Assembly: GCA_963763575.1 (NCBI GenBank)
Contig: CAVXPD010000007.1
Location: forward strand, 39,540-103,539
Direction: 5' to 3'
Origin: Bog-473 sp963763575
GTDB lineage: Bacteria > Actinomycetota > Acidimicrobiia > Acidimicrobiales > RAAP-2
DNA: 64,000 nucleotides
Below the pieces are notes generated by a model that had not been told where the DNA came from, did no database searches, and saw nothing but the letters and a program-made list of their open reading frames with translations. A program made the position numbers and the translations under genes. Positions 26,367-35,696 of this stretch are shown piece by piece (the stretch's first letter is position 1; each line of letters opens with the position of its first letter).

Positions 26367-27891
26367 ATGCGCGGCGACGACGCCACCGCCATCGAGATCA
26401 GGCCGGGCCGGACGGTCCCGTCGTGGCTCGTGCTCGGCATCGTCCTCATCGGTCAGTTCATGGTCGTCCTCGACGCTTCCATCGTCAACGTCGCCCTGCC
26501 CTCGATCCAACGTGACCTGCACTTCAGCACTTCGGGGTTGCAATGGATCGTCAACGCCTACACGCTGACCTTCGCCGGCTTCCTGCTTCTCGGTGGCCGC
26601 GCCGCGGACCTGTACGGGCGGCGCAAGGTCTTCCTCATCGGCCTGACCTTGTTCACGGTGTCCAGCCTCCTCGGCGGGTTGGCCCAGAACCAGGCCTGGC
26701 TGATCACGGCCCGGGCGCTGCAGGGGCTCGGTGCCGCCATCCTGGCCCCGGCGACGCTGACCATCCTCACCTCGTCGTTCCCCGAAGGGCCGGCCCGTGC
26801 GTGGGCGCTCGGAGCATGGAGCGCCGTGTCCTCGGCCGGCGCCTCGGCCGGCGCGCTCTTGGGCGGCATCCTGACCGAGTTCCTCACCTGGCGCTGGATC
26901 CTCTTCGTGAACGTGCCCGTCGGCGTCGTCGCGTTGATCGTCGCCCGGCGCTACGTGCCCGAGTCGCGCGCGGACCTGGTGCACCGGCACCTCGATCTCG
27001 GCGGTGCGATGACCGTGACGGGAGGATTGGTCGCCATCGTGTACGCGCTCGTGCGGACCGAGACCTACTCATGGGGTTCCGCGCGAAGTCCTCATCCCCC
27101 TGGCGCTCGGCGTCGTGCTGCTCGCGGTGTTCCTCGTCCTCCAGGCCCGGTTCTCGAAGGCGCCGTTGGTGCCGCTGCGCATCTTCCGCTCCCGCTTCGT
27201 CACTGGCGGCAACGTGGTGATGCTCATGATGTTCGGAGCACTCTTCGGCTCGTGGTACTTCGAGACGCTGTACATGCAGCACGTCCTTGGCTACAGCCCG
27301 CTGCGGGCCGGGCTCGCCTTCCTGCCCCAGACGGTGCTCATCGCCGCCGGTGCCCAGGTGACGTCGCGCCTGGTGCCGCGGTTCGGCCCCAGGCCGCTCA
27401 TCGTGGTGGGCACGGTCGTCGCCGCGGCCGGACTGGGCTGGCTGGCCCAGATCTCCGTGTCGTCGACCTTCATCGCCGATCTCCTCGGCCCCTACGTATT
27501 CATCGGGCTCGGCATGGGCCTGGCCGTCACGCCGATCGCGGTGGCCGGCACGGCCGGGGTGCCGCGACAGGACGCCGGGCTGGCCTCGGGCCTGCTCAAC
27601 ACGTCGCGGACGGTCGGCGCCTCCATCGGCCTGGCCGCCCTCGCCACCATCGCCGCCAGCCGCACGTCCGGCGAATTGCTCGGGATCGCGGCCACGCCCG
27701 CACACACGGCGTCCGCCCTCAGTGCCGGCTACGCCCTGGCCTTCAGCGTCGCCGCCTGGGTGTTGGTCGCCACCGCGATCGTCGCGATCGCGACGCTGCC
27801 CCCGCTCCGGGCGCTCAGGCCGCCGGCCCAGGCGCCCGCCCCGGAGCTCGACATGACGCTGGAGCTCGACCAGGCGTTCGAGACCACCTGA
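26367..27891 (+). pseudogene. DHA2-family MFS drug exporter, single frameshift
   Basis: From ATG 26367 (AGGAG six bases upstream) the first half is a normal 14-span exporter: LDASIVNVALPSIQRDL (DHA2 motif), LLLGGRAADLYGRRKVF (motif A), ARALQGLGAAILAPA and the motif C-like GALLGGILTE. At about 27075-27085 the homologous reading changes frame: ...TETYSWGSA continues as EVLIPLALGVVLLAVFLVL in the +1 frame and runs to a TGA at 27889-27891 with the remaining spans intact. Dropping one base would give a protein of about 507 residues. Either a very recent lesion or a sequencing error. QacA/EmrB-type exporters expel drugs or lipids using proton motive force. Confidence 0.8.
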
Positions 27892-27935
27892 TCCGGGATC
27901 AGGGCCCCTGCCCGGGCCGTCGTGGGACCCGCCGC

Positions 27936-28319
27936 TCACTCAGAAGGCGGTGCCACCTGCTCCATGAATTCGAGGCGGATCCCCCCGGGGGCCTCGACGA
28001 AGGCGATGCGCCGCGTCCCGAACGCACCACTCACGGTGCGGGGGCCCCACAGGACCTCGTGGCGTGCGAGCTCCGCGTCGAGGTCGTCGACGAAGAGCGC
28101 CGGGTGCAAGAAGCCCTCGTCCGGCAACGCGCACGCGTCCTCGTAGATCGCACGCGTGAAGAGCGTGAGCGCCAGCGCTCCGAGCCGCACGTCCGCCCGC
28201 CGGCCGTTCTCCCAGGCGACGGGCTCGGTGACCTCGGCGCCCGCGGCCTCGTACCAGGCACACGCGGCCTCGAGGTCGGTCACCTTGACGGCCAGGTTGG
28301 CCAGGCCGGTGACCGCCAT
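27936..28319 (-). CDS. VOC family protein
   Basis: 127 residues. The layout is NLAVKVTDLEAACAWYEAAGAEVTEP, RRADVRLGALALTLFTRA, then HPALFVDDLDAELA and RRIAFVEAPGGIRLEFMEQ, a complete VOC fold with Glu in the last strand as likely metal ligand. Its ATG overlaps the stop of the preceding VOC gene (ATGA), so the two proteins are translated together, perhaps as a heterodimer. Last gene of an amidohydrolase operon. Confidence 0.87.
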   Translation of the reverse strand: MAVTGLANLAVKVTDLEAACAWYEAAGAEVTEPVAWENGRRADVRLGALALTLFTRAIYEDACALPDEGFLHPALFVDDLDAELARHEVLWGPRTVSGAFGTRRIAFVEAPGGIRLEFMEQVAPPSE

Positions 28320-28813
28320 CAGTGCAGCGGCGTGCCGTAGAGCGATCCGAGATCCTCGGCGATGAGCTCGAGGCGCACACCGTCGGGGTCCGAGAAGTAG
28401 AGGGAGACCTCGCTCTCCACCTGCGTCGCGATGCCCGCTGCTTCGAGGCGGGTCCGGGCCGCTCCCCATTGGGCGCGGCCCACCGAGATGGCGAGATGGT
28501 GGAAGCCGCCCAGGACCTCGGCATACGGGCCGAGACCCAGATCGGGGAAGTCGAAGAAGGCCAACGTGTTGTCGTGGCCGATGTCGAAGAACAGGTGGGT
28601 GGAGCCCCTGTAGTCCCGGTTCTCGAACAGCTCGACCAGCGGGAAGCCGAGGAGCTCCTGGTAGAACCGGATGGTCCGCTCCACGTCGGAGCACAGGAGC
28701 GCGATGTGGTGCACCCCCTGGGCGGTGGATCGGGGGCGGTTCGCCGGCCGTTGGAGGTAGGCGGCGCGGAGACGCTCACGCTCTGCGGCCGCCGCGTCGA
28801 GGTCGATGGTCAC
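28319..28813 (-). CDS. VOC family protein (glyoxalase/extradiol-dioxygenase-like)
   Basis: 164 residues. After about 35 helical residues come GVHHIALLCSDVERTIRFYQELLGFPLVELFENRDYRGSTHLFFDIG and FHHLAISVGRAQWGAARTRLEAAGI..SLYFSDPDGVRLELIAED. The His of HHIAL, the His of HHLAI and the Glu of LELIAE match the VOC 2-His-1-Glu metal site. GTG 28813 is chosen because it overlaps the amidohydrolase stop (GTGA); another GTG lies at 28828. Confidence 0.88.
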   Translation of the reverse strand: MTIDLDAAAAERERLRAAYLQRPANRPRSTAQGVHHIALLCSDVERTIRFYQELLGFPLVELFENRDYRGSTHLFFDIGHDNTLAFFDFPDLGLGPYAEVLGGFHHLAISVGRAQWGAARTRLEAAGIATQVESEVSLYFSDPDGVRLELIAEDLGSLYGTPLH

Positions 28814-29958
28814 AGGTCGAGGAGCCACGCCGCGTTGGCCCCCAAGATGTTCGCCCGGGCCGCGCCCTCCAACCCCGCCACGCCCCGTTCGGCCGCCGCC
28901 AGGGGATCCGCGACCCCTTCGGCGTGGGGCCAGTCACTGCCGATCATGTACGTGTCGTCGCCGACCTTGGGGACCAGCCGGTACGGCATCTCGTAGGGCA
29001 GCGCCGCAACACGCACCTGGCGGAGGAAGTACTCCGACGGCCGCGCCGACAGTTGGTGATAGGGCTCGCCGTGCCGCTGGGCGTAGAAGTCCGACGCGCC
29101 GTCGATGTGCAGCAGGAAATGAGGGACCCAGCTGGCCGTCAATTCGACGACGCCGACGCGTAGACGCGGGAAACGCTCGAGGACGCCGTTCAGGATGAGG
29201 TCGGCCAAGGCTACCGCCGGCGCCAGGTACAAGAAGATCGAATCGAAGAGCCGCTCCCCTTCCGCGGGCTCCCCTTGCCTCCATGCGGGGTGGAGCGGGC
29301 TCTCGAACTCCGAGACGTGGAACACCGGTGCCACACCGTGGTCGCTGAAGGCGGCCCACACGGGATCGAAGTCGCGGTGCGACAAGGGCTTCTCGTCGAC
29401 CGGTGCGGGGGCGACCATGGCCAGCCGTACTCCGTCCGCCCGGACGCGGGCGATCTCCTCGACGGCCCAGGCCGGATCGTGCAAGAGAACGTGGGCCACG
29501 CCGAAGAGCCGGCCTTCGCCTTCGCCGCAGACGCCCGCCGTGAAGCGGTTGTAGGCGCGGGCATTCGCCCGCTGCGCGGCACGGTCGGAGGCGAGCCGCC
29601 GCTCCCAGAGCAGGCCGTAATTGGGGAACAGGACCGAGGCGTCGAGGCCGAACGTGTCCAGGGCGGCCAGGCGCGCCCCGGCGGTGCGGTAGGACTCGGG
29701 CACCAGGTCGTCGAACGACGCCGGCGCCCGCTCCCCGCCCACGCGGCGCAGACGGTCCGCACCGATCAGTGTGGAACGCTCCGGGATCGGCACCTCCAGC
29801 GGGGTCAGGCGTTCGCCGCGCCACGTCAGCCAGGGCCAACCCGCCTCGTCGTCGGCAATGGCCAGCGCGTCCGCGCGGTGCGCCGGCTCGATGTGCTCGG
29901 ACCAGGTCGTCCTCGACTCGAAGAGATGCTGGTCGACGTCGATGATCGACAACGTCAT
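28810..29958 (-). CDS. amidohydrolase family 2 metal-dependent hydrolase/decarboxylase
   Basis: 382 residues from ATG 29958, preceded by GGGAGGG. IIDVDQHLFE gives the D-x-H variant of the first metal motif. FHVSEFESPLHPAW and VELTASWVPHFLLHIDGA supply the next His, and DDTYMIGSDWPHAEG holds the conserved late Asp. This is the amidohydrolase_2 layout (ACMSD-like decarboxylases, TIM-related hydrolases). Two VOC genes follow, overlapped by four bases each, which suggests a small catabolic unit for a ring-cleavage-type substrate (inference). Confidence 0.87.
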   Translation of the reverse strand: MTLSIIDVDQHLFESRTTWSEHIEPAHRADALAIADDEAGWPWLTWRGERLTPLEVPIPERSTLIGADRLRRVGGERAPASFDDLVPESYRTAGARLAALDTFGLDASVLFPNYGLLWERRLASDRAAQRANARAYNRFTAGVCGEGEGRLFGVAHVLLHDPAWAVEEIARVRADGVRLAMVAPAPVDEKPLSHRDFDPVWAAFSDHGVAPVFHVSEFESPLHPAWRQGEPAEGERLFDSIFLYLAPAVALADLILNGVLERFPRLRVGVVELTASWVPHFLLHIDGASDFYAQRHGEPYHQLSARPSEYFLRQVRVAALPYEMPYRLVPKVGDDTYMIGSDWPHAEGVADPLAAAERGVAGLEGAARANILGANAAWLLDL

Positions 29959-30020
29959 GGGCCCTCCCGGCCGCACAGTATCAGCACACGCGCCGAGTCT
30001 GGCCGAGGTGGACGCTGCGG

Positions 30021-30953
30021 CTACCCCATCCCCGCCCGCAGCCCACGCAGCCACTCGTCGGCCGCCTGCCAGGCGGCGTCCGCCTGTCGCCGCTGCTCGG
30101 GACCGTGCTCGCCGGCGGCCGGGTACGAACCGAGGAACTTCACGCCGGCGAGCGACGCGTGCAGGTCGCGCAGGCAGTCCGCGACGACCTCGTCGCCGAC
30201 GTGACCGGAAAGGTCGATCACGAAGCAGTAGTCGCCGAGACCCTGCTTGGTGGGGCGCGACTCGAGCTTCGTGAGGTTGATGTTGCGCGCCGCGAACTGT
30301 CCCAGGATCCCGTGGAGACTGCCGGGGTGGTCCGCCCGCTGAAAGCACACGATGCTGGTCTTGTCGTGCCCGGTGGGCTTCGGCACCTTGGTGCGGGCCA
30401 CCAGCACGAACCGGGTCTGGTTGTCCGGATGATCCTCGACGTCCTCGGCGAGGATGGCCAAGCCGTACCGGTCGGCCGCCACCCGGGGCGCGATCGCGGC
30501 CGCGTCGGGCGGGCCACTCTCCCCCAGGAGGCGGGCCGCATCGGCCGTCGAGTTGGCGGCGCGCTGCTCGGCCTGCGGGAGGACCTCGGCCAGGAACTTC
30601 TGGCACTGGGCCAGCGCGTGCGGGTACGAGGACACAGAGCCGATCTCGGACAACGTCGTGCCGGGACGGGCCATCAGGTGGAGATGGATGTCCATCACGA
30701 CCTCGCGCTGAATGTGGAGGTCCACGTCGTGAATGAGCCCGTCGACGGTGGCGCTCACCGTTCCCTCGATCGCGTTCTCAATGGGCACGAAGCCGCAGTC
30801 AGCCTCGCCGCCGGCCACGGCGTCGAGCACCGCCGTGATCGAGGGGAAGGGCGTCGTCTGGGCCGCGGAGAGGTCGGGTTCGGTCAGGAGCGCCTCCTGG
30901 GTGAAGGTGGCCTCGGGCCCGAAGTACGCGACTGAGGTCGCAGGGGGGTTCAC
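30021..30953 (-). CDS. pheA: prephenate dehydratase
   Basis: 310 residues. The PDT domain (AYFGPEATFTQEAL..., GFVPIENAIEGTVSATVDGL, SYPHALAQCQKFL, NSTADAARLL with the catalytic Thr in the N-S-T motif) is followed by an ACT domain (TSIVCFQRADHPGSLHGILGQFAARNINLTKLESRPTKQGLGDYCFVIDL) that binds phenylalanine for feedback control. It converts prephenate to phenylpyruvate in phenylalanine synthesis. GTG start; divergent from larB with only 23 bases between starts, so the two promoters must overlap the coding ends. Confidence 0.95.
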   Translation of the reverse strand: MNPPATSVAYFGPEATFTQEALLTEPDLSAAQTTPFPSITAVLDAVAGGEADCGFVPIENAIEGTVSATVDGLIHDVDLHIQREVVMDIHLHLMARPGTTLSEIGSVSSYPHALAQCQKFLAEVLPQAEQRAANSTADAARLLGESGPPDAAAIAPRVAADRYGLAILAEDVEDHPDNQTRFVLVARTKVPKPTGHDKTSIVCFQRADHPGSLHGILGQFAARNINLTKLESRPTKQGLGDYCFVIDLSGHVGDEVVADCLRDLHASLAGVKFLGSYPAAGEHGPEQRRQADAAWQAADEWLRGLRAGMG

Positions 30954-30976
30954 GGTTGGGCAGGATAGAGCAGGTC

Positions 30977-31738
30977 ATGGACGCCTCTACGCTGCGCGCA
31001 CTCCTCGAAGCGGTTGCGTCGGGCCGGTGCGCGCCCGATGACGCGATGCGACAACTCCGGCGCCTGCCCTACTCCGACCTCGGGTTCGCCCGGGTCGACC
31101 ACCACCGGGACCTGCGAATCGGTCTACCCGAAGCGGTCTACGGGCCGGGCAAGACGCCCGAACACTGCGGGGCGGTCGTCCAGGAGCTCGTGGACGGATC
31201 CGACTGCCCGGTCCTCCTCACGCGGGCGACCGACGCCCAGGTGAAGGCCGCCTCTGCGGTGGGCGCCGCCGCGGGGGTCGGCCCCGGGGTCGTCACCGAG
31301 AGCGGAGCCTTCTCGACGCTGGTCTTCCGTCCCGCCCCAGCGCGTGGCGGAAGGGTCGTCGTCATCACGGCGGGGACCGCCGACCTCCCGGTCGCCCGCG
31401 AGTGCACGGCGGTGCTCGCCGCGCTCGGCTTCCGCCCCACCGTGCTCGTCGACTGCGGTGTCGCGGGGGTGCATCGCCTGCTCTCCGAAGTCGACACTCT
31501 GGCCACGGCCGATGTCGTGGTCGTGATCGCGGGCATGGAGGGCGCGCTGGCCAGCGTCGTCGGCGGGCTCACGCCCGCGCCCGTCGTTGCGGTGCCGACG
31601 AGCACGGGCTACGGCGCTGCGCTCGAAGGCGTCACCGCGTTGCTGAGCATGCTTTCCGCCTGCTCGTCCGGCATCACCGTCGTCGGCATCGACAACGGGT
31701 ACGGCGCCGCCTGCGCAGTCGCCCGGCTGCTCCCGTGA
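30977..31738 (+). CDS. larB: nickel-pincer cofactor biosynthesis protein LarB
   Basis: 253 residues, in the AIR-carboxylase (PurE)-like family. LarB carboxylates and hydrolyses nicotinic acid adenine dinucleotide in the first step of the nickel-pincer nucleotide pathway used by lactate racemase and related enzymes. Typical blocks are YSDLGFARVDHHRDLRIGLPEAVYGPGKTPEH in the N-terminal part and VITAGTADLPVARECTAVL, VVIAGMEGALASVVGGL, PVVAVPTSTGYGA in the PurE-like core. ATG 30977 is preferred over TTG 30956. The TGA overlaps the GTG of larC. Confidence 0.94.
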   Translation: MDASTLRALLEAVASGRCAPDDAMRQLRRLPYSDLGFARVDHHRDLRIGLPEAVYGPGKTPEHCGAVVQELVDGSDCPVLLTRATDAQVKAASAVGAAAGVGPGVVTESGAFSTLVFRPAPARGGRVVVITAGTADLPVARECTAVLAALGFRPTVLVDCGVAGVHRLLSEVDTLATADVVVVIAGMEGALASVVGGLTPAPVVAVPTSTGYGAALEGVTALLSMLSACSSGITVVGIDNGYGAACAVARLLP

Positions 31739-32946
31739 GCCCGCCCGCCAACGAGACGGTGGCCTGGTTCCACTGTTTCGCCGGCATCGCCGGGGACATG
31801 GCCCTGGGCTCGCTCATCGACGCCGGCGCCGACGTCGACGAGGTACGCGTGCTGCTGAACCGACTCGACCTGCCCGCCTGGGACCTGGACGTCGAGGAGG
31901 GGATCCGCGGCGGGATCGCGTGCACGCGCGTGCTCGTGAGCGGGGACGACGTCGTCGTGCGCACCCACGGCGCCATCAGCGCGCTGATTGCCGAAGCCGC
32001 ACTCCCGGCCCGGGTGACGGCGCGTGCCCTCGCCGTCTTCCGTTCGCTCGCCGCCGTCGAGTCCTCCTTGCACCGGCGCCCGCTCGACCAGGTGCACTTC
32101 CACGAGGTCGGTGGTCACGATGCGGTCGTCGACATCGTCGGTACCGCCGCGGCGCTCGAAGTGCTCGGGATCGACGTGGTGACCGCGTCCGCGGTGGCGA
32201 CGGGAAACGGCACCGTGCGCAGCGCCCACGGCTGGCTGCCGAACCCATCTCCGGCAGCGGTGCAGTTGCTCGAAGGCATCCCGACCTACGGCCGAGACGT
32301 CCGCTTGGAGCTGACCACGCCGACGGGCGCCGCTCTGCTGGCCGCCTTGGGCTCCTCGTTCGGACCGATGCCGGCGATGACGGTCAGCTCCTCGGGGTTC
32401 GGCGGCGGGGCCGGCGAGATGCCGGACCTGCCGAACTGCACCCAGGTCGTGATCGGGCGGCGCGCCGAGACGGGCGACGTCGGTCCGGGGCAGCCCGCGA
32501 TCGTGCTGGAGACCAATCTCGACGATGCCACGGGGGAACAACTCGGTCACGCCGTCGCTGCCGTGCTCGACGCCGGTGCCCTCGACGCGTGGGTGTCCCC
32601 GGTCACCATGAAGAAGGGACGGCCCGGGCACGTCCTGCACGTGCTGGCCGACCCGACCCGCATCGAAGCACTGCGGCTGGAGATGGAGCGGTCGACGGGA
32701 ACGATGGGCATTCGCGCCGTGCCCGTCGAGCGATGGCCCGTGGCTCGGGAGCTGGCCCAGGTCACCGTCGACGGCATGACCGTCCGGATGAAGGTGACGA
32801 GCGGGCGCGCCAAACCCGAGTTCGACGACGTCGCGCTCGTGGCGGCAAAAACGGGGGCGCCACTCCACGAGGTCTCCAGCCGGGCCGAGGAGGCCTGGCG
32901 GGCGGCTGCGCCGCGACGGCCGCGCGGTGACCGGTCCCGCCCATGA
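31735..32946 (+). CDS. larC: nickel-pincer cofactor biosynthesis protein LarC
   Basis: 403 residues from GTG 31735. LarC inserts nickel into the pincer nucleotide in a CTP-dependent cyclometallation. Recognisable blocks are WFHCFAGIAGDMALGSLIDAGAD at the start, HFHEVGGHDAVVDIVGTAAALEVLGID, TPTGAALLAALGSSFG and ETNLDDATGEQLGHAV, and VTMKKGRPGHVLHVLADP towards the end. In Lactobacillus, LarC is made from two ORFs joined by frameshifting; here it is one continuous frame. GTGA overlap with larB and ATGA overlap with the downstream decarboxylase gene. larE lies 11 kb away; larA is not in the window. Confidence 0.94.
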   Translation: MSPPANETVAWFHCFAGIAGDMALGSLIDAGADVDEVRVLLNRLDLPAWDLDVEEGIRGGIACTRVLVSGDDVVVRTHGAISALIAEAALPARVTARALAVFRSLAAVESSLHRRPLDQVHFHEVGGHDAVVDIVGTAAALEVLGIDVVTASAVATGNGTVRSAHGWLPNPSPAAVQLLEGIPTYGRDVRLELTTPTGAALLAALGSSFGPMPAMTVSSSGFGGGAGEMPDLPNCTQVVIGRRAETGDVGPGQPAIVLETNLDDATGEQLGHAVAAVLDAGALDAWVSPVTMKKGRPGHVLHVLADPTRIEALRLEMERSTGTMGIRAVPVERWPVARELAQVTVDGMTVRMKVTSGRAKPEFDDVALVAAKTGAPLHEVSSRAEEAWRAAAPRRPRGDRSRP

Positions 32947-34316
32947 CGATGCACCCGATGTTCCACTACGACGAGGCGATGACCGACCTCATCGTCCAGG
33001 CCTGCCGCGACCGGCTCTCACTTGACCCGGTTCCTCTCGACTTCGGTGGCTTGGTGGAGTCCCTCGACGCCGAGCTGGCCGGCTTGATGCGACCCGAGGG
33101 CAACGACGCCGCCCATGTCCTCAAGGTGTTCGTCGACAAGCTCGCCACGGCCGTCGTGTCGTGCGACAGCCCCCGCTTCTTGTCCTTCATCCCCGCCGCT
33201 CCCACGAAGGCCTCACTGCTCTTCGACATGTTCGTCTCGTGCGCGTCGCTCCACGGGACCTCGTGGCTCGAGGCAGCCGGCGTCGTCGTCGCGGAGAACC
33301 AGGCGCTCAGGGTGTTGTCGGACCGCGCCGGCTTCCCCCCCGGTGCGGGTGGGTGCTTCGTCTCCGGCGGGTCGGCCGGCAACTTGTCGGCGCTGATGGT
33401 CGCCCGCGACACGGCCGCCTTCCGTCGTGGCGCTGCGGCGCCGCAACGCCCCCTCGTGGCGCTGAGCGAGGACGCCCACTCCTCGGTGGGCAAGGCCCTG
33501 CACGTGCTCGGGGTGGGCACGTTCACCGTGCCGACGCGGGAGCACCGTCTCACCGGCCACGCGCTCCGCGCGGCGCTGTGCGACGACCCGCGTCGGGCCG
33601 ATGTCGTCGGCGTGGTCGCGACGGCCGGGACGACGAACGCCGGCATCGTCGACGACCTCGACGGCGTGGCGGACGTGGCCGAGGAGCAGGCGCTGTGGTT
33701 CCACATCGACGGCGCGTATGGCGCTGCGGCGGCGCTCTTCGCCCCTTCGCTGCGCGAGCGGTTCGCCGGGTTCGAACGAGCGGATTCTTTCATCGTCGAC
33801 CCTCACAAATGGCTCTTCGCGCCGTTCGACTGCGCGGCGTTGATCTACCGCCAACCGAACCTGGCCAAGGCGGTCCACACGCAGGACGCCCAATACCTCG
33901 ACGTGCTGCACACCGGCCATCCCGAGGAATGGAACCCGAGCGACTACGCCTTCCACCTCACCCGCAGGGCGCGAGGCCTCCCGCTGTGGTTCTCGATGGC
34001 GGTCAACGGTCTCGACGCCTATTGCGACGCCGTCGAAGCCGGACTCGCCATCACCGTGCGGGCCGCCGACCGGATCGAGGCGTCACCGTTCGTGGAACTG
34101 GTGCGCGAGCCCGGGCTGTCCATCGTGCTCTTCCGGCGGCCCGGCTGGTCGAGAACCGACTACGAAGACTGGTCGGCCCGGCTCCTCAACGACCAGATCG
34201 GCTTCGTCACCCCGACCACCTGGGAGGGCGAGGCCGTGGCGCGCTTCGCCTTCTTGCACCCCGACACGACCGTCGAGATGATCGACCAGATCCTGGACTC
34301 AATGGCCGACCCGTGA
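32943..34316 (+). CDS. PLP-dependent group II amino acid decarboxylase
   Basis: 457 residues. The PLP lysine is in SFIVDPHKWLFAP (Lys289), and the HIDGAYGAAAALF box (His254, Asp256) binds the cofactor ring. An SCASLHGTSWLEAAGVVVAENQALRVL segment near residue 100 matches the aromatic-L-amino-acid/glutamate decarboxylase family. It converts an amino acid to its amine; the substrate cannot be read. ATG overlaps the larC stop (ATGA), a coupling with nickel-cofactor genes that is not explained by any known pathway. Confidence 0.92.
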   Translation: MTMHPMFHYDEAMTDLIVQACRDRLSLDPVPLDFGGLVESLDAELAGLMRPEGNDAAHVLKVFVDKLATAVVSCDSPRFLSFIPAAPTKASLLFDMFVSCASLHGTSWLEAAGVVVAENQALRVLSDRAGFPPGAGGCFVSGGSAGNLSALMVARDTAAFRRGAAAPQRPLVALSEDAHSSVGKALHVLGVGTFTVPTREHRLTGHALRAALCDDPRRADVVGVVATAGTTNAGIVDDLDGVADVAEEQALWFHIDGAYGAAAALFAPSLRERFAGFERADSFIVDPHKWLFAPFDCAALIYRQPNLAKAVHTQDAQYLDVLHTGHPEEWNPSDYAFHLTRRARGLPLWFSMAVNGLDAYCDAVEAGLAITVRAADRIEASPFVELVREPGLSIVLFRRPGWSRTDYEDWSARLLNDQIGFVTPTTWEGEAVARFAFLHPDTTVEMIDQILDSMADP

Positions 34317-34940
34317 CCAGGCGCGGCGCAGCACAATGCCCATGGTCTCGACGTCCTGCGCCCCCGGCACGGGCCACGCGCCGTTGAGCAGGAAGTAGGG
34401 CACGCCGGTCACCCCCCGCTCGGTGGCCGCGGCCTCGTCGGCCCGCACCTCGTCCGCGTACGCGTCGCCGCCGAGGACCTTGTCGGCGAGGTGCGCGTCG
34501 AGGCCCGCCGTGGTCGCGACGTCGTGCAACACGGCGTGATCGGAAAGAAGACGGCCCTCGGCGAAGTACGCCGAGAACAGTCCTCGGACCAGAGCGTCGT
34601 GGCTCGGATGCCCGCGGGCCGCCTGGGCCAGCCGGTGGGCGTCGAACGTGCTGGCGAGCTGCACCCGCTCGAAATCGAACACCACTCCGGCCTGCCGGCC
34701 CAGGGCTTCCAGGCGCGCGTGGCCCGCGCGCACGTACTCGACGCTCGTGCCGTACTTGGCGGCGACGACCTCTTCCATGCCCCGCTCGCGGCGCGCCGGC
34801 GCCCGCGGGTCGAGCTCGAACGAGCGGTGCACCACCCGCACCTCGTCGCGGTGCTCGAAGTCCGCGAGAGCGGCATCGAGGCGTGCGAACCCGAGGGCAC
34901 ACCAGGGGCAGGCGAAGTCCGACCAGATCTCGACGTCCAC
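34299..34940 (-). CDS. DsbA-family (FrnE-like) thiol oxidoreductase
   Basis: 213 residues from GTG 34940, preceded by GGAGG. VEIWSDFACPWCALGFARL carries the CPWC active site (Cys11, Cys14) directly at the N-terminus without a signal peptide, so it acts in the cytoplasm. The helical insert (VVAAKYGTSVEYVRAGHARLEALGRQAGVVFDF...) and the cis-Pro region TGVPYFLLNGAWPVPGAQ match the FrnE/2-hydroxychromene isomerase-like group. It converges with the decarboxylase gene, overlapping by 18 bases. Confidence 0.9.
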   Translation of the reverse strand: MDVEIWSDFACPWCALGFARLDAALADFEHRDEVRVVHRSFELDPRAPARRERGMEEVVAAKYGTSVEYVRAGHARLEALGRQAGVVFDFERVQLASTFDAHRLAQAARGHPSHDALVRGLFSAYFAEGRLLSDHAVLHDVATTAGLDAHLADKVLGGDAYADEVRADEAAATERGVTGVPYFLLNGAWPVPGAQDVETMGIVLRRAWSRVGH

Positions 34941-35050
34941 GCCCTCCACCCTACGGTCGCGCCGTCTATGGGGTGGGTCTACCCAAAACTGGGCGCAATG
35001 ACGAGAGGTACGCCCGATACGGCGCCAACACCGCTTCGCTAAACCCACTC

Positions 35051-35599
35051 CTACGCCGGCCAGCCCTCGGCCGCCGCCATCAGCGTCCAACAGGTGGCGC
35101 CGTCGATGGACTCGCGGATGATGTCGGCGTGGCCGGCGTGACGGGCCGTCTCCTCGATCAGGTGCAGCAGCACCCAGCGCGGCGTCCAGACGATCCCGCC
35201 CGGGATCCACGGCACGAGGTCGGTCGTCGGCGGCAGCGCGGCTCCGAGATCGGTCACCGCGCGCACGACCTGTTCCGTCCTGCAGGCCTCCTCCTCGGAG
35301 AGAGCGATCGTGTCCTGCAGCGTCTCGCCCTCGACCAGGCGAAAACCGTCGGCCCAGTCCTCCTCCCCCGGGACGAAGGCGGCAGTGTCACCGTCGGTCA
35401 GGAAGGAGACCCAGGCCCGCTCGACGAGCGCGGCGTGCTTGACCAGCCCGCCCAGGCAGAGCTCGCTGACGGTCGGGCGCTCCGACGCCTGGCCGTCGTC
35501 CAGGCCATGGGCCGCGTAGCGCAGGGCGTCTCGCTGTTGAGCCAAGAAGGCGAGGAGGGCCTCGCGCTCGTCGGCCAGGGGCGCAACCAGTCCGGGCAT
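35051..35599 (-). CDS. DinB/DUF664 family protein (mycothiol-dependent-enzyme-like)
   Basis: 182 residues, a four-helix bundle. LLAFLAQQRDALRYAAHGLDDGQASERP, LVKHAALVERAW (first His) and VLLHLIEETARHAGHADIIRE (two further His) form the three-His metal site typical of actinobacterial DinB-like thiol transferases. It is divergent from the WYL regulator gene across 111 bases that contain an inverted repeat, so the regulator may control it. Confidence 0.88.
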   Translation of the reverse strand: MPGLVAPLADEREALLAFLAQQRDALRYAAHGLDDGQASERPTVSELCLGGLVKHAALVERAWVSFLTDGDTAAFVPGEEDWADGFRLVEGETLQDTIALSEEEACRTEQVVRAVTDLGAALPPTTDLVPWIPGGIVWTPRWVLLHLIEETARHAGHADIIRESIDGATCWTLMAAAEGWPA

Positions 35600-35664
35600 C
35601 GTGACTCTCCGTTTCTACCGGCTTCGGCCGGCGCTCGGTGATGGGGTCATGGCCATGGTGCGCC

Positions 35665-35696
35665 CGAAAAGTGGACATCTCGTGGCCACTTTTTCG
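35665..35696. promoter_or_regulatory. inverted repeat, candidate WYL-regulator operator
   Basis: Arms AAAAGTGG (35667-35674) and CCACTTTT (35686-35693) are separated by 11 bases, with CG outside each arm (CGAAAAGTGG / CCACTTTTTCG). It lies 14 bases before the start of the WYL regulator and 68 bases before the divergent DinB gene. The position fits an autoregulatory operator acting on both. Confidence 0.55.

Noticed and set aside
26367..28340. 657-codon frame as one protein
   Set aside because: Homology to the exporter stops at the frameshift near 27080; the rest is out-of-frame shadow over the VOC genes.
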